A stretch of DNA of 64,000 bases from Liriodendron chinense (taxonomy: Eukaryota; Streptophyta; Magnoliopsida; Magnoliales; Magnoliaceae): assembly GCA_003013855.2 (NCBI GenBank), contig PVNU02002353.1, forward strand, positions 1,674,001-1,738,000, read 5' to 3'. The notes under the pieces were generated by a model. The model made no database searches and had not been told where the DNA came from. It was given only the letters and a program-made list of their open reading frames with translations. Below are positions 25,001-35,400 of this stretch, piece after piece. Both the position numbers and the translations under genes were made by a program. How positions within the stretch are numbered: the stretch's first letter is position 1; each line of letters opens with the position of its first letter.

Positions 25001-27880
25001 TGACGGGACTGGAGACCTATGGCGACATCGTTACCACCAGATCTTTGTCATCATCTAGGAAACAGGCCAATAACCACCGTTTCATCTGCTGCCACGAGCA
25101 AATTTGTGGTTTTTCCTCTTGCTTCTGACAATACAAAACGTGTTCCCACCAATCCCAAGCATCATCATACAAGTGGCATGTCGCGATTAAAACTTTTCTC
25201 TCTTCAGGAATTTGCAGGTAGTCGAAGATATTTGACTTCGAAGAGCCATTCATCGATGCAATCCTGGCCATCGAAGTTGGGAAAAAATATCATCCTCCTA
25301 AATGATCGATCTCTCTGATCAATCCGATCAGAGAATCCAATGGATCTCGAAAATGGATGGTCGCCACGAGGGAGGATTTGATCTAATTTCTTGTTTATAC
25401 GGTCGAATCCAACCAGCAACTCTAGCGTGGCTTGACCAACCTCCGGCATCATAATACGAACAAGGCACCTACATTGTCCAACAGCTACAGGAGGCTGAAT
25501 GTTGCCTTGAATACATGGCGGAATTGGCGCATCCGCCGAACGGTAGAAGGAAGCCTGCAGCCCTTGCATAGTCTTCCTTCTCTCCCGGTGGAGAGCTTCC
25601 ATTCTCTCCAAAAGATAATGAAATCCTTGAGCAATGGCAGAGGGATTGTTGTCGCGATCGTCACTAGTTACCATTGGATCGAAGGGGATTCCTCTCTCTG
25701 ATACCAATTGACGCAAGCGTAAATGTGGTAAAATTGATCACCATCTCTCTCACAAGGATAAATATTCCGAATCCACTGAACTATCGGGATTTCCCAACCG
25801 ATCTTCTTCGAATCAACGAGGGAACACTCGAATCCACGAGCAAAAGAGTAGAAAAAATCAGAGATTTTTATTAAAATAGGTTAATGGATCTATAACAACG
25901 AAATCAAAAGAGTTTATTTAGCCTAAGCAACCCTAAGAAACCCTAATTGCAAGATTAGAAAGAATCCTTAACAAAAAAGGAAACATAAAAACTCAAAAAA
26001 GCAACTTTCGCACGAATTTGCACGCGTTAGTGATTGATCAACGCGAGTAGGCGATTGATCGCCAACTTCAATTGCAGACCCTCAAAACAGTTCAGAGAGG
26101 TCCAGAGACAGTTTGCGAATTTTGGGAATTTGGGCAATCGAATGCTCAGGCTGGGCGATGGATCGCCAGATGCGTTTTTAGTCCTGGTGAACTCTCCGGA
26201 CATATTCCGGTGCGGGCGATGGATCACTCTAGCCCAGAAATTGCTGGAAGTTGTCTTTTCTTTGGTTCTTTCCTCTGATCCTTTCGCGGTCCATCTCTTC
26301 TAGAAACGTGAAACGTGTTCAATCCGCACCCTTGATTAGGGGGCTCTCCCTCTTCATCACATTTGGTATATCTGCATGGGCATGGATGTCTCTGCATCTA
26401 TGCTCCTACATGTGCAAGTGTGTGGTTTAGGTTCATGTGTTTGTCCATGTGGGCTCACGCATCTGGGATTTTGTTTGGGGATGCATGTGTGGATGCCTAG
26501 CATGTACAATGTTTGCCCTCTCACGTGCATGGAGCATGCAGGTTATGCATATGAAATTAGGAGACTAACATAAGAGATACATGTATAAATGAATGTGGAT
26601 AAATAGTCCCGATGAATGAGTGTAATAATATTGTATAATCTTTGCAGAAAAACAAGTGTGTTCAATTAGAAGATCTGGCAGCTGAGTTCAAGCTACGCAC
26701 TCAGGTACTTTCCCATCTGCACTTCTCCTGCAATTTGGCAAAATTTGATTACTTTTAAATCTGCAACGGCAATGTCTAGCACAGCGCACACAAAAACTGT
26801 AGCCATTCATGAAGTAGAGGCATGCCTGCTGCTCGGAAGCCAAGTTGGTATATGCACCCACCTTCGAGAGGAGAAAATCCAGGATAAACTGCTGCTGATG
26901 TACTGGATCTTGGTCTTGCTGTAACCGATTATGTAAATCAACCCAAAAAAAAAATTGTTGGGTCTCATGCTTGGGCGGTTCAAATTGGTTTCTGTTTTTC
27001 TTGTTTCATTTGTTTTCTTAATTGATTGAGAAACCATTTCTGGTTTTGCAGGACTGCATCAATCGAATAACATCACTGGAAAGTATGGGTATGTTAGCAG
27101 CATCTTCTACTCATATCTACTTGATGGATGAGGCTACAGTTTGCATTTACTTCATATTTTAAATAGCAGTGACTTATCCACCGTACATCTTGGATAAATT
27201 TACACAAATGGGGACCATCCAGGTTTTGGAGCCATTATGAATGGAGCATAGCCTGAAAATAACACTGATTGAATGATCTAACCATCCAATTGGTGGCCAA
27301 AATCGGTCAGTTTTCTGAACTTGACAAGCAAAATCAGACCATTAAGATCGCCTGGCCAGTGTACTTTTTGGCTATGTCCCATCCACTACAAGGCACAAGA
27401 CATGGATGCTCTGGATTTCCATGCATGTAATCCACAAGTGCAGTGGATGACTCACCATGGAGAAAACGATCAACCCTGACAGTAGTCCAGCCCCTACATG
27501 ATAACTCGAATTCAAATTACTCGGAAAGCAAAACGGCCTGTCAAGTCCTGGAAATCCCAGGTGCTGATAAAAGGACGAAGGAAAAGTAAACTGAATTTTT
27601 TTAATGGTGTGGATTTATTGCGGGTGTGTGCACAGGAAGGCTGTCAGGTGTGATGGATGATCGAGGAAAGTACATCTATATCTCAGCTGAGGAAATGAAA
27701 GCAGTTGCAGACTACATCAAACGAGAGGGAAGGGTTAGCATTTCACATTTAGCCAGTAGGTCCAATCAGTTCATTGATTTGGAGCCGAAACCTCTGTTTG
27801 TTGAAGAAATTAGCATTCTGATGGGATTGCCGTCAGTTAAGCTCTGTGTAAATCTGTCACTCGAAAATCCAAATGCTTGA
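18890..27880 (+). CDS. DDRGK1: DDRGK domain-containing protein 1 (UFM1 ligase partner), eight exons
   Basis: Exons 18890-19003, 20667-20766, 22670-22773, 23003-23104, 23200-23361, 26648-26704, 27052-27088 and 27636-27880 all use GT-AG borders and join in frame to 306 codons plus stop, close to the usual length of about 300. Residues 5-20 form one hydrophobic segment followed by WRRR (ER membrane anchor). Residues 39-72 are basic and Ala-rich, and about 84-165 are highly charged (KKEKKRQEREAQRQ), likely coiled coil. The C-terminal DDRGK/PCI-like domain contains GVMDDRGKYIYIS, with DDRGK at 233-237, then VADYIKREGRVSISHLA. Known role of the family: recruits UFL1 to the ER for UFM1 conjugation (ribosome UFMylation, ER stress, ER-phagy). 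The tail after FIDLEPK is longer and unlike those I recall. Intron 5 (3.3 kb) carries an antisense retrotransposon. Confidence 0.93.
19304..19650. repeat. Tandem repeat in intron 1, period 125 bp
   Basis: The unit 'gatacctgcctgctggctggaatgggcccag' starts at 19381 and again at 19506 with near identity. A diverged partial unit precedes it (from about 19304) and one fades out after it (to about 19650). About 2.7 copies. Confidence 0.8.
19946..20170 (-). mobile_element. TAACGGCC-type Mutator MITE, decayed copy
   Basis: The left end aagatattccataacgg is the reverse complement of the right end of the 48-kb copy (ccgttatgg...ggaacacctt) with substitutions. The interior is a mosaic of taacgg, gccgttac and ccattac blocks, and the right side has ttatgtaacggccgttac. 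It sits in intron 1 of the DDRGK gene. No TSD could be read, so the right edge is approximate. Confidence 0.55.
20667..20766 (+). CDS. DDRGK1: DDRGK gene exon 2
   Basis: Acceptor ctgcag, donor GTTTTC, ends in phase 1. Encodes the basic then Ala/Ser-rich linker (RRMRRRPAAAS). An alternative acceptor 9 bp further in (cccacag) would drop three residues. Confidence 0.85.
20767..22669 (+). other. DDRGK intron 2, nothing else recognised
   Basis: 1.9 kb of AT-rich intron with no mobile element with readable ends and no conserved ORF. Confidence 0.5.
22670..22773 (+). CDS. DDRGK1: DDRGK gene exon 3
   Basis: Acceptor ttgcag, donor GTGCAT. Encodes an acidic stretch (AESDEDVAEVD) then KKEKKRQEREAQRQ, ending in phase 0. 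Confidence 0.9.
23003..23104 (+). CDS. DDRGK1: DDRGK gene exon 4
   Basis: Acceptor tttaag, donor GTTGGT, 34 codons in phase 0. Encodes ESRQTKQDHYAEMRRRKDEE, the charged helical region conserved in plant members. Confidence 0.9.
23200..23361 (+). CDS. DDRGK1: DDRGK gene exon 5
   Basis: Acceptor tttaag, donor GTAGAC, 54 codons. Contains KAKEEEAAALEFEKWKGEFS and ends LLYDFVEYIK, the entry to the C-terminal domain. Confidence 0.92.
23750..23825 (+). mobile_element. RTE-type LINE 3' end in DDRGK intron 5
   Basis: The sequence 'gacccaattagttgggacaaggcttag' followed by (ATG)n at 23812-23823 is the characteristic 3' end of plant RTE LINEs, which finish in short trinucleotide tails. Diverged LINE sequence may extend upstream to about 23640. 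Confidence 0.6.
23885..24453 (-). repeat. 3' LTR of the gag-only element
   Basis: 569 bp, TG...CA. It is missing a segment found in the other LTR at about 26068-26145; short 'gcgattgatcg' repeats at the edges suggest slippage or deletion. Confidence 0.85.
24285..24965 (-). CDS. Acidic C-terminal gag-region ORF of the element
   Basis: A 226-codon ORF, its first part Glu/Ser-rich (EEEYSSVAVLDHNEESAES), its last part basic and running into the LTR (SDVEGEPPDRGRGL). No CCHC zinc knuckle and no protease motif are visible. It lies downstream of the gag core in element orientation and is probably part of the same polyprotein. A similar acidic ORF follows gag in the 50-kb element. Confidence 0.5.
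   Translation of the reverse strand: MPEAFKEEEYSSVAVLDHNEESAESFSIELFLSSAQEESVEKNEQLVDQFSTADLVLPQVNENLEDDPSLDSYTAEFCMTPMIEDIVIKSGMIGALIKQATDVHSPHTADDVVPKLLEFQIVVFDQVITATIPSPRSKERTHERRHSKLNTRHVPRFKQNLRKSFFQVGESDVEGEPPDRGRGLNTFLEGMDRKRITRKNQRKDNFQQFLGQSDPSPAPEFVQRVH
25017..25271 (-). pseudogene. Retrotransposon gag core, second part (frameshifted)
   Basis: Contains YLQIPEERKVLIATCHLYDD followed by AWDWWEHV, the signature of the Ty3-type gag domain. It is in a different frame from the upstream gag ORF, so the reading frame is broken near 25210-25230. Confidence 0.65.
25204..25716 (-). pseudogene. Retrotransposon gag, N-terminal part
   Basis: Begins at the primer-binding site. Contains a helical, charged N-region and ends FFPNFDGQDCIDEWLFEVKY, the start of the Ty3-type gag core (F.FDG.D...WL...). 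A frameshift then moves the domain into the neighbouring ORF. Confidence 0.65.
25709..26359 (-). repeat. 5' LTR of the gag-only element
   Basis: 651 bp, TG...CA, next to the primer-binding site at about 25697-25707. It is longer than its partner by an internal segment. Confidence 0.85.
26648..26704 (+). CDS. DDRGK1: DDRGK gene exon 6
   Basis: Acceptor tttgcag, donor GTACTT, 19 codons encoding CVQLEDLAAEFKLRTQ, a conserved winged-helix-like segment. It lies only about 280 bp beyond the inserted retrotransposon. Confidence 0.9.
27052..27088 (+). CDS. DDRGK1: DDRGK gene exon 7
   Basis: A 37-nt exon between acceptor ttgcag and donor GTATGT, encoding DCINRITSLESM plus the first base of the next Gly. 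Confidence 0.9.
27636..27880 (+). CDS. DDRGK1: DDRGK gene exon 8 (last)
   Basis: Acceptor gcacag completes a Gly codon, then RLSGVMDDRGKYIYIS and ADYIKREGRVSISHLASRSN. Ends at TGA 27878-27880. The final roughly 27 residues after FIDLEPK are not familiar and could be lineage-specific or reflect an undetected 3' splice. Confidence 0.92.
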
Positions 27881-30440
27881 ATACAAGAAACTTTTTCCAT
27901 TGTATGTCCAGTTGAGTTGCATAGGTGCACCTTTTGGTAGAGGAATAATAGAGTTTTGATCCATCAGAACTTTATACTGTCATGATGCACCATCTTTGCA
28001 GTTGGCCCCATGTTGTGCTGATCAATGACCATTAATCTTATCGAAGCCCATGCAGATGGGAGATGGCACAAAATTGGCCTCTGATTGAATGGTCATGAAG
28101 TTTCAATGTGGGAGGTTTTTAGCAAATGGCCTATCCATGTTAGCCACCCACAAATCAACTATCCAGACCAATGACCCATTTGGTAGACTGTTGCATCGAT
28201 GGGTGGATACCATATTATTATTCCTCTGATATGTTGTTTCCTCGTATGATTTTCGGCGGTGTGTCCGCAACATGGTTTAACAGTTATCAACCCATGAGTG
28301 ATACAGTTGTATCATGCCTGAAATAGCCCATATCAACGAGTGATATGGGGCCACATTGTGATGAACGATACAAGACCCAATACACTTGATTTAAAACCAT
28401 GATCCAGGATCTTCACGATATGAGGAACCGTCGATTGGAGGGACCCACTAACTGGCGGGTATGAGGTAGGGTCAATGGGAGGGACCCACTAACTGGAAGA
28501 ACTGTATCTCTGTATTTCTGACCACTAGGCTTATTGGGGCGGAGATTCTTGGGTTGGAGTTGGCTTACCTGCCACTGTATAAAGGCCCAACACCAGTCCC
28601 AAGTGTTATGGGATATACTCATTGATGAATGGACTGGCATGAGTTTTTGTGCCAGGGCATGTTCCTTATTGGTTGGCCCACCTTCTGAACGGCCTGATAT
28701 TGCTTGCATAGGTGTGCATTGTCTTCAATATTTGCCTGTGTAGGTCTGTCAATGGCCCGGGTTCGATCCAGTAGAAGTTCCAACTCCTGACCTGGAATTT
28801 AAGCCCACCACTGGCCCACAGGCCTCCAAGTAAATCCCAAGATTTAGATGGGAGACCGTTCACAGTTCATTTATTTCTGGACCCCGGACTGTTTGGATAG
28901 GAGAAACCAAACGAAAACGTGGATATGTAAAGCCACAATGGAATCGTGTTTATAGGGAAACCCATGAAAATCAACCCAATTCACCTCATTTCTTTAGCAA
29001 GGCTATTTTCCATTTCTGTAGAAATGTTAGAATGACAATGATCAAAATGGTGAGAGCTGTCTCTCTGGTAACCATTGAAATTGACCTTTAACATTTTTTT
29101 TTTCTTTTTTTGAAAGGAATCAATATTCATAGTTTTTTTTTACGAAAACCGTGGAAAATGGTAAACGATTTCCGTACCTACCTTATAAAAAAAGAGGAAA
29201 AGATATTTCCATTTCCTTCCTTTTTTTTTCTTCTTTTTTTTTTTTTCCTCTTTCAAGGTTTCTGACATTCCTAAACGAAAGTTAAACACAAACCCATCAT
29301 ACGGTTGGTTCTGGGCGAGCTTTGAGCATTTCACAATCGCAATAGCTTGCCACCTGCTAGGATGAAGGCTTGCCCATTCCTACTTTGATTAAACAACATG
29401 CTGCATTTGGGCAGAGGATTGCAACTTCGATCCATGGCACTACTACTATATGTGAGGTATTATGGAAGACTGAACGAATTGGCCAGCAATTCATGTTGGA
29501 GAAATGTTTGGCTTGGTTATACCTGAGATTTAACGTCTGCCGACCATACATATTCATGCATAATATGATCTGTATGAGATCCCTTCATGGTTCGCATCTT
29601 TGAAATGTGCTCGGATTCTGCTCAACCTGACCTCACTAGAACATTGAGTCGAGCTTTTGAGTTCTTGAACTAGATTGAAAGGAGCCGTTCAGTTACTAAG
29701 AGTACTCACTCATAAAAGAAAATTTGGATAATTTTTATTAAATATGAATTATGAAAGAAGCTACCAATCAGGCAACCTTCTCTGTATTTCAATCATAATA
29801 GACAACCATAAATGGTAATAAGATTACACTCACAAATTCGTGGGTATGCTATGACGGGGAAGAACATAGAACCCTGTAACACACAAATCTCACATACATT
29901 GCCGGTTGCAGTGCTGAAACCCCAAAAAGGAATCCTTCAGTTGAGCCAGGAATTTGTTTTAGTAGAGAATACCAACGTGAAAGCGTGTCAGAATCAAGTG
30001 TATGAAAGCAATCCAGGCGACATTGTTGAGCGAGTAAACCCCATATTATTCTGTTGAATATCCGGTGAACTTCGTTCGGTCCGTATAATGGAATATCATT
30101 TTGATTCAAGACCTACTACTTCTTGGCCTGCAGTTCAAACAATAAAAAGTGAGGGGAGACTATTTGCAAATATCAGCTCAACAAATGTTAAATGATAAGC
30201 AGTGTTATGTGCAGTTTGGGATACCTAAAAATGTGCTCACGAGCAGTATCTCCACCATCAAGAATGAGAATGAGGCGAACAGAGCCATTTTTCATTCAGT
30301 TCTCAATTTGTGGGTGCATTTGATGGATGGGGTGGGTTTTTAGCTCATCACACCATGCACATTTTCTGGGAAGTCCCAAATGGCTCTTCTGCACATTCAT
30401 TTCCACTTTCATTCTGGTGTACACCCGAACAGGTCCTCAA
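27881..30440. other. 3' flank of the DDRGK gene, no gene recognised
   Basis: The likely 3' UTR and polyadenylation region lies in the first few hundred bases (ggaataatagag near 27941). A homopolymer-rich stretch of T runs is at 29090-29245. No coding sequence with a domain and no mobile element with readable ends. Confidence 0.4.
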
Positions 30441-30948
30441 GGGCCTGTTTAGAAAGTGAGATTTAGGTGGTTTGGATTTGCATTTGGTCCAATGTACATT
30501 ACATCCAGTGTTTGGAATTGATGGGAATGATTGTATTAATCCAGCTATTTGACCTTTCAGTCCCAACAGGAGAACAGCAGGATTTCTGGTGGATTTTGAA
30601 ATCCACTATATCTGTGGTCCCCATGTTGATGCACGTGTTTTATCCACGCCGTCCATCTATATGCACCTGTTACACGTGACACTTGAGTTGCATATGAATA
30701 AACAAAGGGGAAAAAAAAGGTGACCAGCATCAGTTGTGAAATCTGGTCCATTAATTACAATTCTTGTGTCTACCAAAGGCTGGTTTCATGTAAAACAGTT
30801 TTTTCCCCAAGGAAGAATTCAATCCCAAACATAGGGATTGGATGGTCAAATACCATGGTATTTCCAAACATATAATCAGAGTGTAATGATGGCGTTAATT
30901 CCATCTAATGCAATTCAATATCACCTAATCCCGCATTCAAACAGGCCC
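30441..30948. mobile_element. Tourist-like (PIF/Harbinger) MITE, second copy
   Basis: Begins gggcctgtttagaaagtgag and ends cccgcattcaaacaggccc (inverted), with the same internal order as 4317-4807 (gcatttggtccaatgtacat, gggattggatggtcaaat, atgcaattcaatatcacc). TAA follows on the right and CAA stands on the left, a TSD with one change. Confidence 0.75.
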
Positions 30949-31218
30949 TAAGAGTAATGGGCAGATATGTACAAATTAGAGCATCAGCAAAACTAGACTC
31001 ATATTTCTTCAGCAATGACTCCCAATATGGCCGCAATACTGGCTAATATGTTATGCTATGCAGCTTCATCAGTGCAGCATCATTACACTGATGTTTTAAT
31101 TAACAAGTTATCCCAGTGGCTCCAAAGCACTGATGTTTTAAGCAAAGGATGAGCTACACTTTAAATGGCATGTCATGGTGAGTGATAGCAATGCCAGCCA
31201 TGATTCGAGGCATGGTGT

Positions 31219-31230
31219 TCATTGCACATT
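31219..31230 (-). CDS. Candidate last coding exon of the TBC gene
   Basis: On -, an acceptor 'cctttgcag' is followed in the right phase by three codons (N-V-Q) and TGA. The preceding exon ends in phase 0 at ...KKYLKK, close to the family's usual C-terminus, so only a few residues are expected. It is a weak guess because the exon is tiny. Confidence 0.3.
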   Translation of the reverse strand, partial: NVQ

Positions 31231-31565
31231 CTGCAAAGGCCGTGAATTTTTAAAAAAAATGCCATGCAACTTGGTATGTTCTAGGCATGAATGTGCCCAG
31301 GAAAGAAATTGAAATTCAAGAAAGGGGAGGAAAAGAAAAGCCACATATGGGTAGGGGCAGTTACCATTCAATGATTTGGGTCCTTGGGGACATCATTTGG
31401 GCGTAAAACGTGTCGTGTAACAATTATTTCTAATATATCAGCACCATCATCTAAGCCTTATCCCTTTTCTAATATATCGTCCCTTTAGTTTCTTTTCCCT
31501 TTTTTGTTCTGTTTTTCTTTTGCCTTTGGGCTTTTCAATAAAGTACAGTATCTGTCAAAAAAATA

Positions 31566-32056
31566 AAAAATAAATCAACTAAGCCTCGTCCCAACTACTT
31601 GGGTTTGGCTACACGAATCTTATTCCGCCATTCCACTATCGAGGACCATATCTTCAGTTAAACCTTAGGTCATCACATCTTTTCTTACTACCTCCCCCAC
31701 ATCCTTTTGGCCTTCCCTTTACCCTTCAATAGCCCTCAGTTTGAAGCAACGCACTCCTCATCGATGCAGTTCTTGGTCTCTGTTATGCGTGGCTAAACCA
31801 TTTAAGTTTACTTCCCCTCATCTTATTACCTATCGATGCTACACCTTAGTTCCCTCGATGCATTCATTTCTAATTCTATACTTCCTCATCCTCTCACCCA
31901 TCTATCTCAACATCCGCATTTCAGCTACACTCATCCTCTGAACATGTTACTCTTTAATTGCCCAAAATTTTGTCCCACAAAGCATGGCTGGTCTTATAGC
32001 TATCCTATAAAATTTCCCCTTACGTTTGATTGGTATGCGGTGATCACTTAGAAGTC
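31566..32056 (-). mobile_element. RTE-type LINE, 3' fragment
   Basis: The + strand starts with 'caactaagcctcgtcccaac', the reverse of the RTE 3' end. Further right, the reverse complement reads fragments like KFYRIAIRPAMLCGTKFWA and MSVAEMRMLR, the C-terminal reverse-transcriptase region of plant RTE LINEs, with stops and frame breaks. 5'-truncated and dead. Confidence 0.7.
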
Positions 32057-32321
32057 AATAGGCAATATCCACTTTTTCCATCCAGCTTGAATAATGTGAG
32101 ACATGTAAAGATGAGTGTCGGTGGTGCATTAGCTGGATGTACGTCGGTGGTGCATTAGCTGGGATGGACTGCAGTTTCATCTCACCACATGATGCCCTAT
32201 AATATTTAATATTTAGAGAAAAGCACATAACATATGCCACAATGATTACTGTGGAAGAAAGAGGAAAGACTCATCACACAATTTCAGGTTTTCAACCATA
32301 GAAACAGCACTGATATCTTAC

Positions 32322-32405
32322 CTTTTTTAGATATTTCTTATGAAGCTTCACCGCACCGCTGCAAGCCTTTTTTGCATCAAGATTTCCAGTTATATCATTC
32401 AATAT
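32322..32405 (-). CDS. TBC gene exon (coding exon 9 found)
   Basis: 28 codons, ILNDITGNLDAKKACSGAVK then LHKKYLKK. Acceptor ctacag, donor GTAAGA. Confidence 0.85.
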
Positions 32406-35400
32406 CTGTAGGCAAAGCCAACAATGAGAGTGAACAGTCCCTCGATCTTAGCAAATAAATGAATTTGTTAAATTACGAAATTCCAATTCTAGAGACTACT
32501 AAAACTTTAGCCTCGCTCTTGATAAAATGAAGAAATAACGGTTCCAGCAATAGATATTTGAGGCTCAAGTTGGTAGAACGATTGTGAAACTACCGAAACA
32601 TTAGGTCTTTCTACTAAAATAACAAATATATCCTTCATGAACGGCAGCGACTGAATGATCCAGGTGACAAATTGAGCTGTTGGGAAATTGTGTACTGAAA
32701 GAATTTGCATTACCAGAAATTGCCATGTGATTTAGCATATCTTAGTTTATGGAAACTCAGAACCTGTTTTTTATTTCCTTATTTGGGAAATAGGATAAAT
32801 TTCTGATAATCAAGCTTTGGTAAGCCCACACCTACACGTGACAACCTGGCACAAGCATGGGACCTCCAAGCCGTGCATCAACCAGGCCACACTGTGTATA
32901 TGGCCTGACCCGAGATGAGGCTGCTCAACTCATCAGATGGGCCACATTTGCGCGCGCGCACACACACACACACACAAAAAAAAGGAATGGTTTTAAACTT
33001 CCAATGGTCTACATTCAACATAATCATGTGGCTCATCTGATTTTTGGGCCAGGTCATCCACAGGGTGGAGTCCACCTCACACGTGTGTGTTTGAAGATGT
33101 GTGTGAAATAAGCAGAACGCATAATAATTGAAGGGGAGTATTTGGTGTCCTGTCATTATGGACAACGATTTTGAAGCTATAGAGGTGAAGTCAAACATGT
33201 CAAGAGACAATAGGATGCTTCAAAAGTATTACAAGTTATAGAGATAAATAACATCACTATACCTTTACAACATCATCAAGTCCCCGTGCTTCCTGCAAGA
33301 GCTTTGAGCTCTTGTCCTTGAGGACACTGGCGACAAGAAAAACTGAAATAGGGAGATTGCCTTCTGGATTATTTCCTCCATTCCTCAAATTCTCCCTCTC
33401 AAATTTCCCACATTGGCGTGTCGACTTCGCTTTACCTTTGGATCCCTCGTTTCTTTCAGCGTTTACTTCGGGTTCTTCGTACATGGAAAAGATGTCAGGG
33501 TCGTATTCTAAGGCCCACATCATCTGCACCAAGTTTCAAGCATGGGAAATCAGCAGGCATTGATGCATGCCACATGTAATCCATTGAAGCTACACGCATA
33601 GTTTTGTTTTGTCCAAAATAATCTTATATGTTAATATGCGACACTCTAAAATATTACGAACAACTGATACATATGAAAATTGTAAACCACTCAATCTTCT
33701 TTTAGGATGAGGCACTTTTTTTATATTTCAAGAAAAATATGCCACTGAGAGATGTATACAGAACAGGGATGAATAGGTCCCTTTTTGAAATGAAGGGTAT
33801 GCTTTTTATTCTAATCAATTTGGACTTATAAATTCATCAAATGCCAAAAAGCAGTTAATACTACAACGATGCTTCTTCAGAGCATGAGACTTTGAGAAAG
33901 AAACTAGGCTTTTTTTTTTTTTCATTCAGAGATAAATCTGTTTTGCAAAAGCAAAAGCCCCAAATGAACGAAGAGAAGGTGATGGGAAAGCATTTAATTG
34001 TATGTGGGCTTTTTTTTTATTTTTATCGATGGGTTAGGACATTTATCGACAATACAAGCAAAGCTAATGAAATATAGAATGATGGGCTGAGAAACTGGAA
34101 GATCTATCAATTGATTTAGGTCTTCTTATTGTACGTGCTTACCTCCCAAAGGTATAATGAATCTCCAAATGAAAACTCTCGGCGGAACAACACCATAAGC
34201 ATACGGAATGCAAATAAATAGTCCCCTCCACCAAGGGTCTCTGTGCTCCAACACCATAAACTCATTACTTATCTGATCCAAGAAAAAGGTTGTGCAGAAA
34301 TACAAGCAAGCAAAAAAAGAGAAGTCCTCTATCATGAAAATCAATGGAAACAAATATGTAACATACAAAAGACCATATGATCCCTGAGGTCAATGACATG
34401 ATTATGAAGCAGAACTATTATACACATTTTATTTTCAATTATGGCCAGGAATGTAGCTATGCCATCCCTATCTCGCATATGAAGGTTTTGGATCTATCTT
34501 TAGCTGCAGCCTTGTTAGAGATATCCACAAGTTGGTTTGATCAATTCAACAGCTTTGGTGGGGGTTGTTAAATCCTGAACTGAAGCAATTGTTTCCTTAC
34601 ACTCTAGTCTCTACTACTTTCTGTATATAAAGTAGAGATCGATGTCATTGAAACCAGTTCCTAACAACAATTTTTTGTAAGCTGCAGATTCCTAACAGCA
34701 GAGGGACTAAGAGACCGACAGCGAGCAACATAGCCACCACTGGGAGAAGGCGACAGAACACTAGATGTGGAATCTTTGTGAGGGCTATGATTGGGAGTGG
34801 TCATGTCTGGATGTCGAGATAACGGGTCCTTTTTGTCTCCAGATGCACGATCATCTCAAGGCACCAGAGGGAAGACAATACTGTCCACATGAACTAGGTC
34901 CAAAGAGTAATTACTATGCAGGGTAATAGTAGAAGACACACTAGAGCACATGTTTTACCCCCTCTAATGAAAAAACAACACCGCCCACATGTGAGCTGGC
35001 CACATCCCACATCTGACCAGCTATTAAAGTCCCAGGAAGCAAGGGCCCCATTTTAGCCCTCAAGATCAGAATGCCCCTCAAGCCCTAGCTTCTCAATTGC
35101 ACAACTCATAGGCTCACCACATGCTGGGATAGAGACATTATCAACATCAACCTCAAGCAGCATTGGTAGCAACGTCTCATGAGAACAGCTGCACCTTTCA
35201 CATGCTAGGAAAAATACACAAATTTGAACTTTTGAAACAATGGGATCCTTGAAGACTGAGACACCTGCAACTGCCTGCCAGCTGTCCCTAGGCTCCACCA
35301 GTGGTTCATAGAACACCGAATTTAGAACTCCATTGTCTGCCGCAGCTCCCGACAGGTACAGCTCAAGTACCCAACGCATTAAAAAACCCCTTGATCTGCA

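Larger units (their letters stand above)
23885..26359 (-). mobile_element. Non-autonomous LTR retrotransposon (gag only), antisense in DDRGK intron 5
   Basis: Direct repeats at 23885-24453 and 25709-26359 both begin TGACGCA and end in TCATCA or ACATCA on +. CATTT is duplicated exactly outside (23880-23884 and 26360-26364). On -, a primer-binding site (ttggtatcagag, initiator tRNA-Met type) follows the right LTR, and a purine tract (gtgggggagtc) precedes the left one. The 1.26-kb interior encodes only gag-like ORFs, with no protease, reverse transcriptase or integrase. The left LTR lacks about 75 bp present in the right. It enlarges intron 5 but runs against host transcription. Confidence 0.9.

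Noticed and set aside
25697..25708. tRNA gene fragments at TGGTATCAGAG-type sites (also near 53060, 61795, 62515, 63925)
   Set aside because: These are retrotransposon primer-binding sites directly beside LTRs, not tRNA genes.
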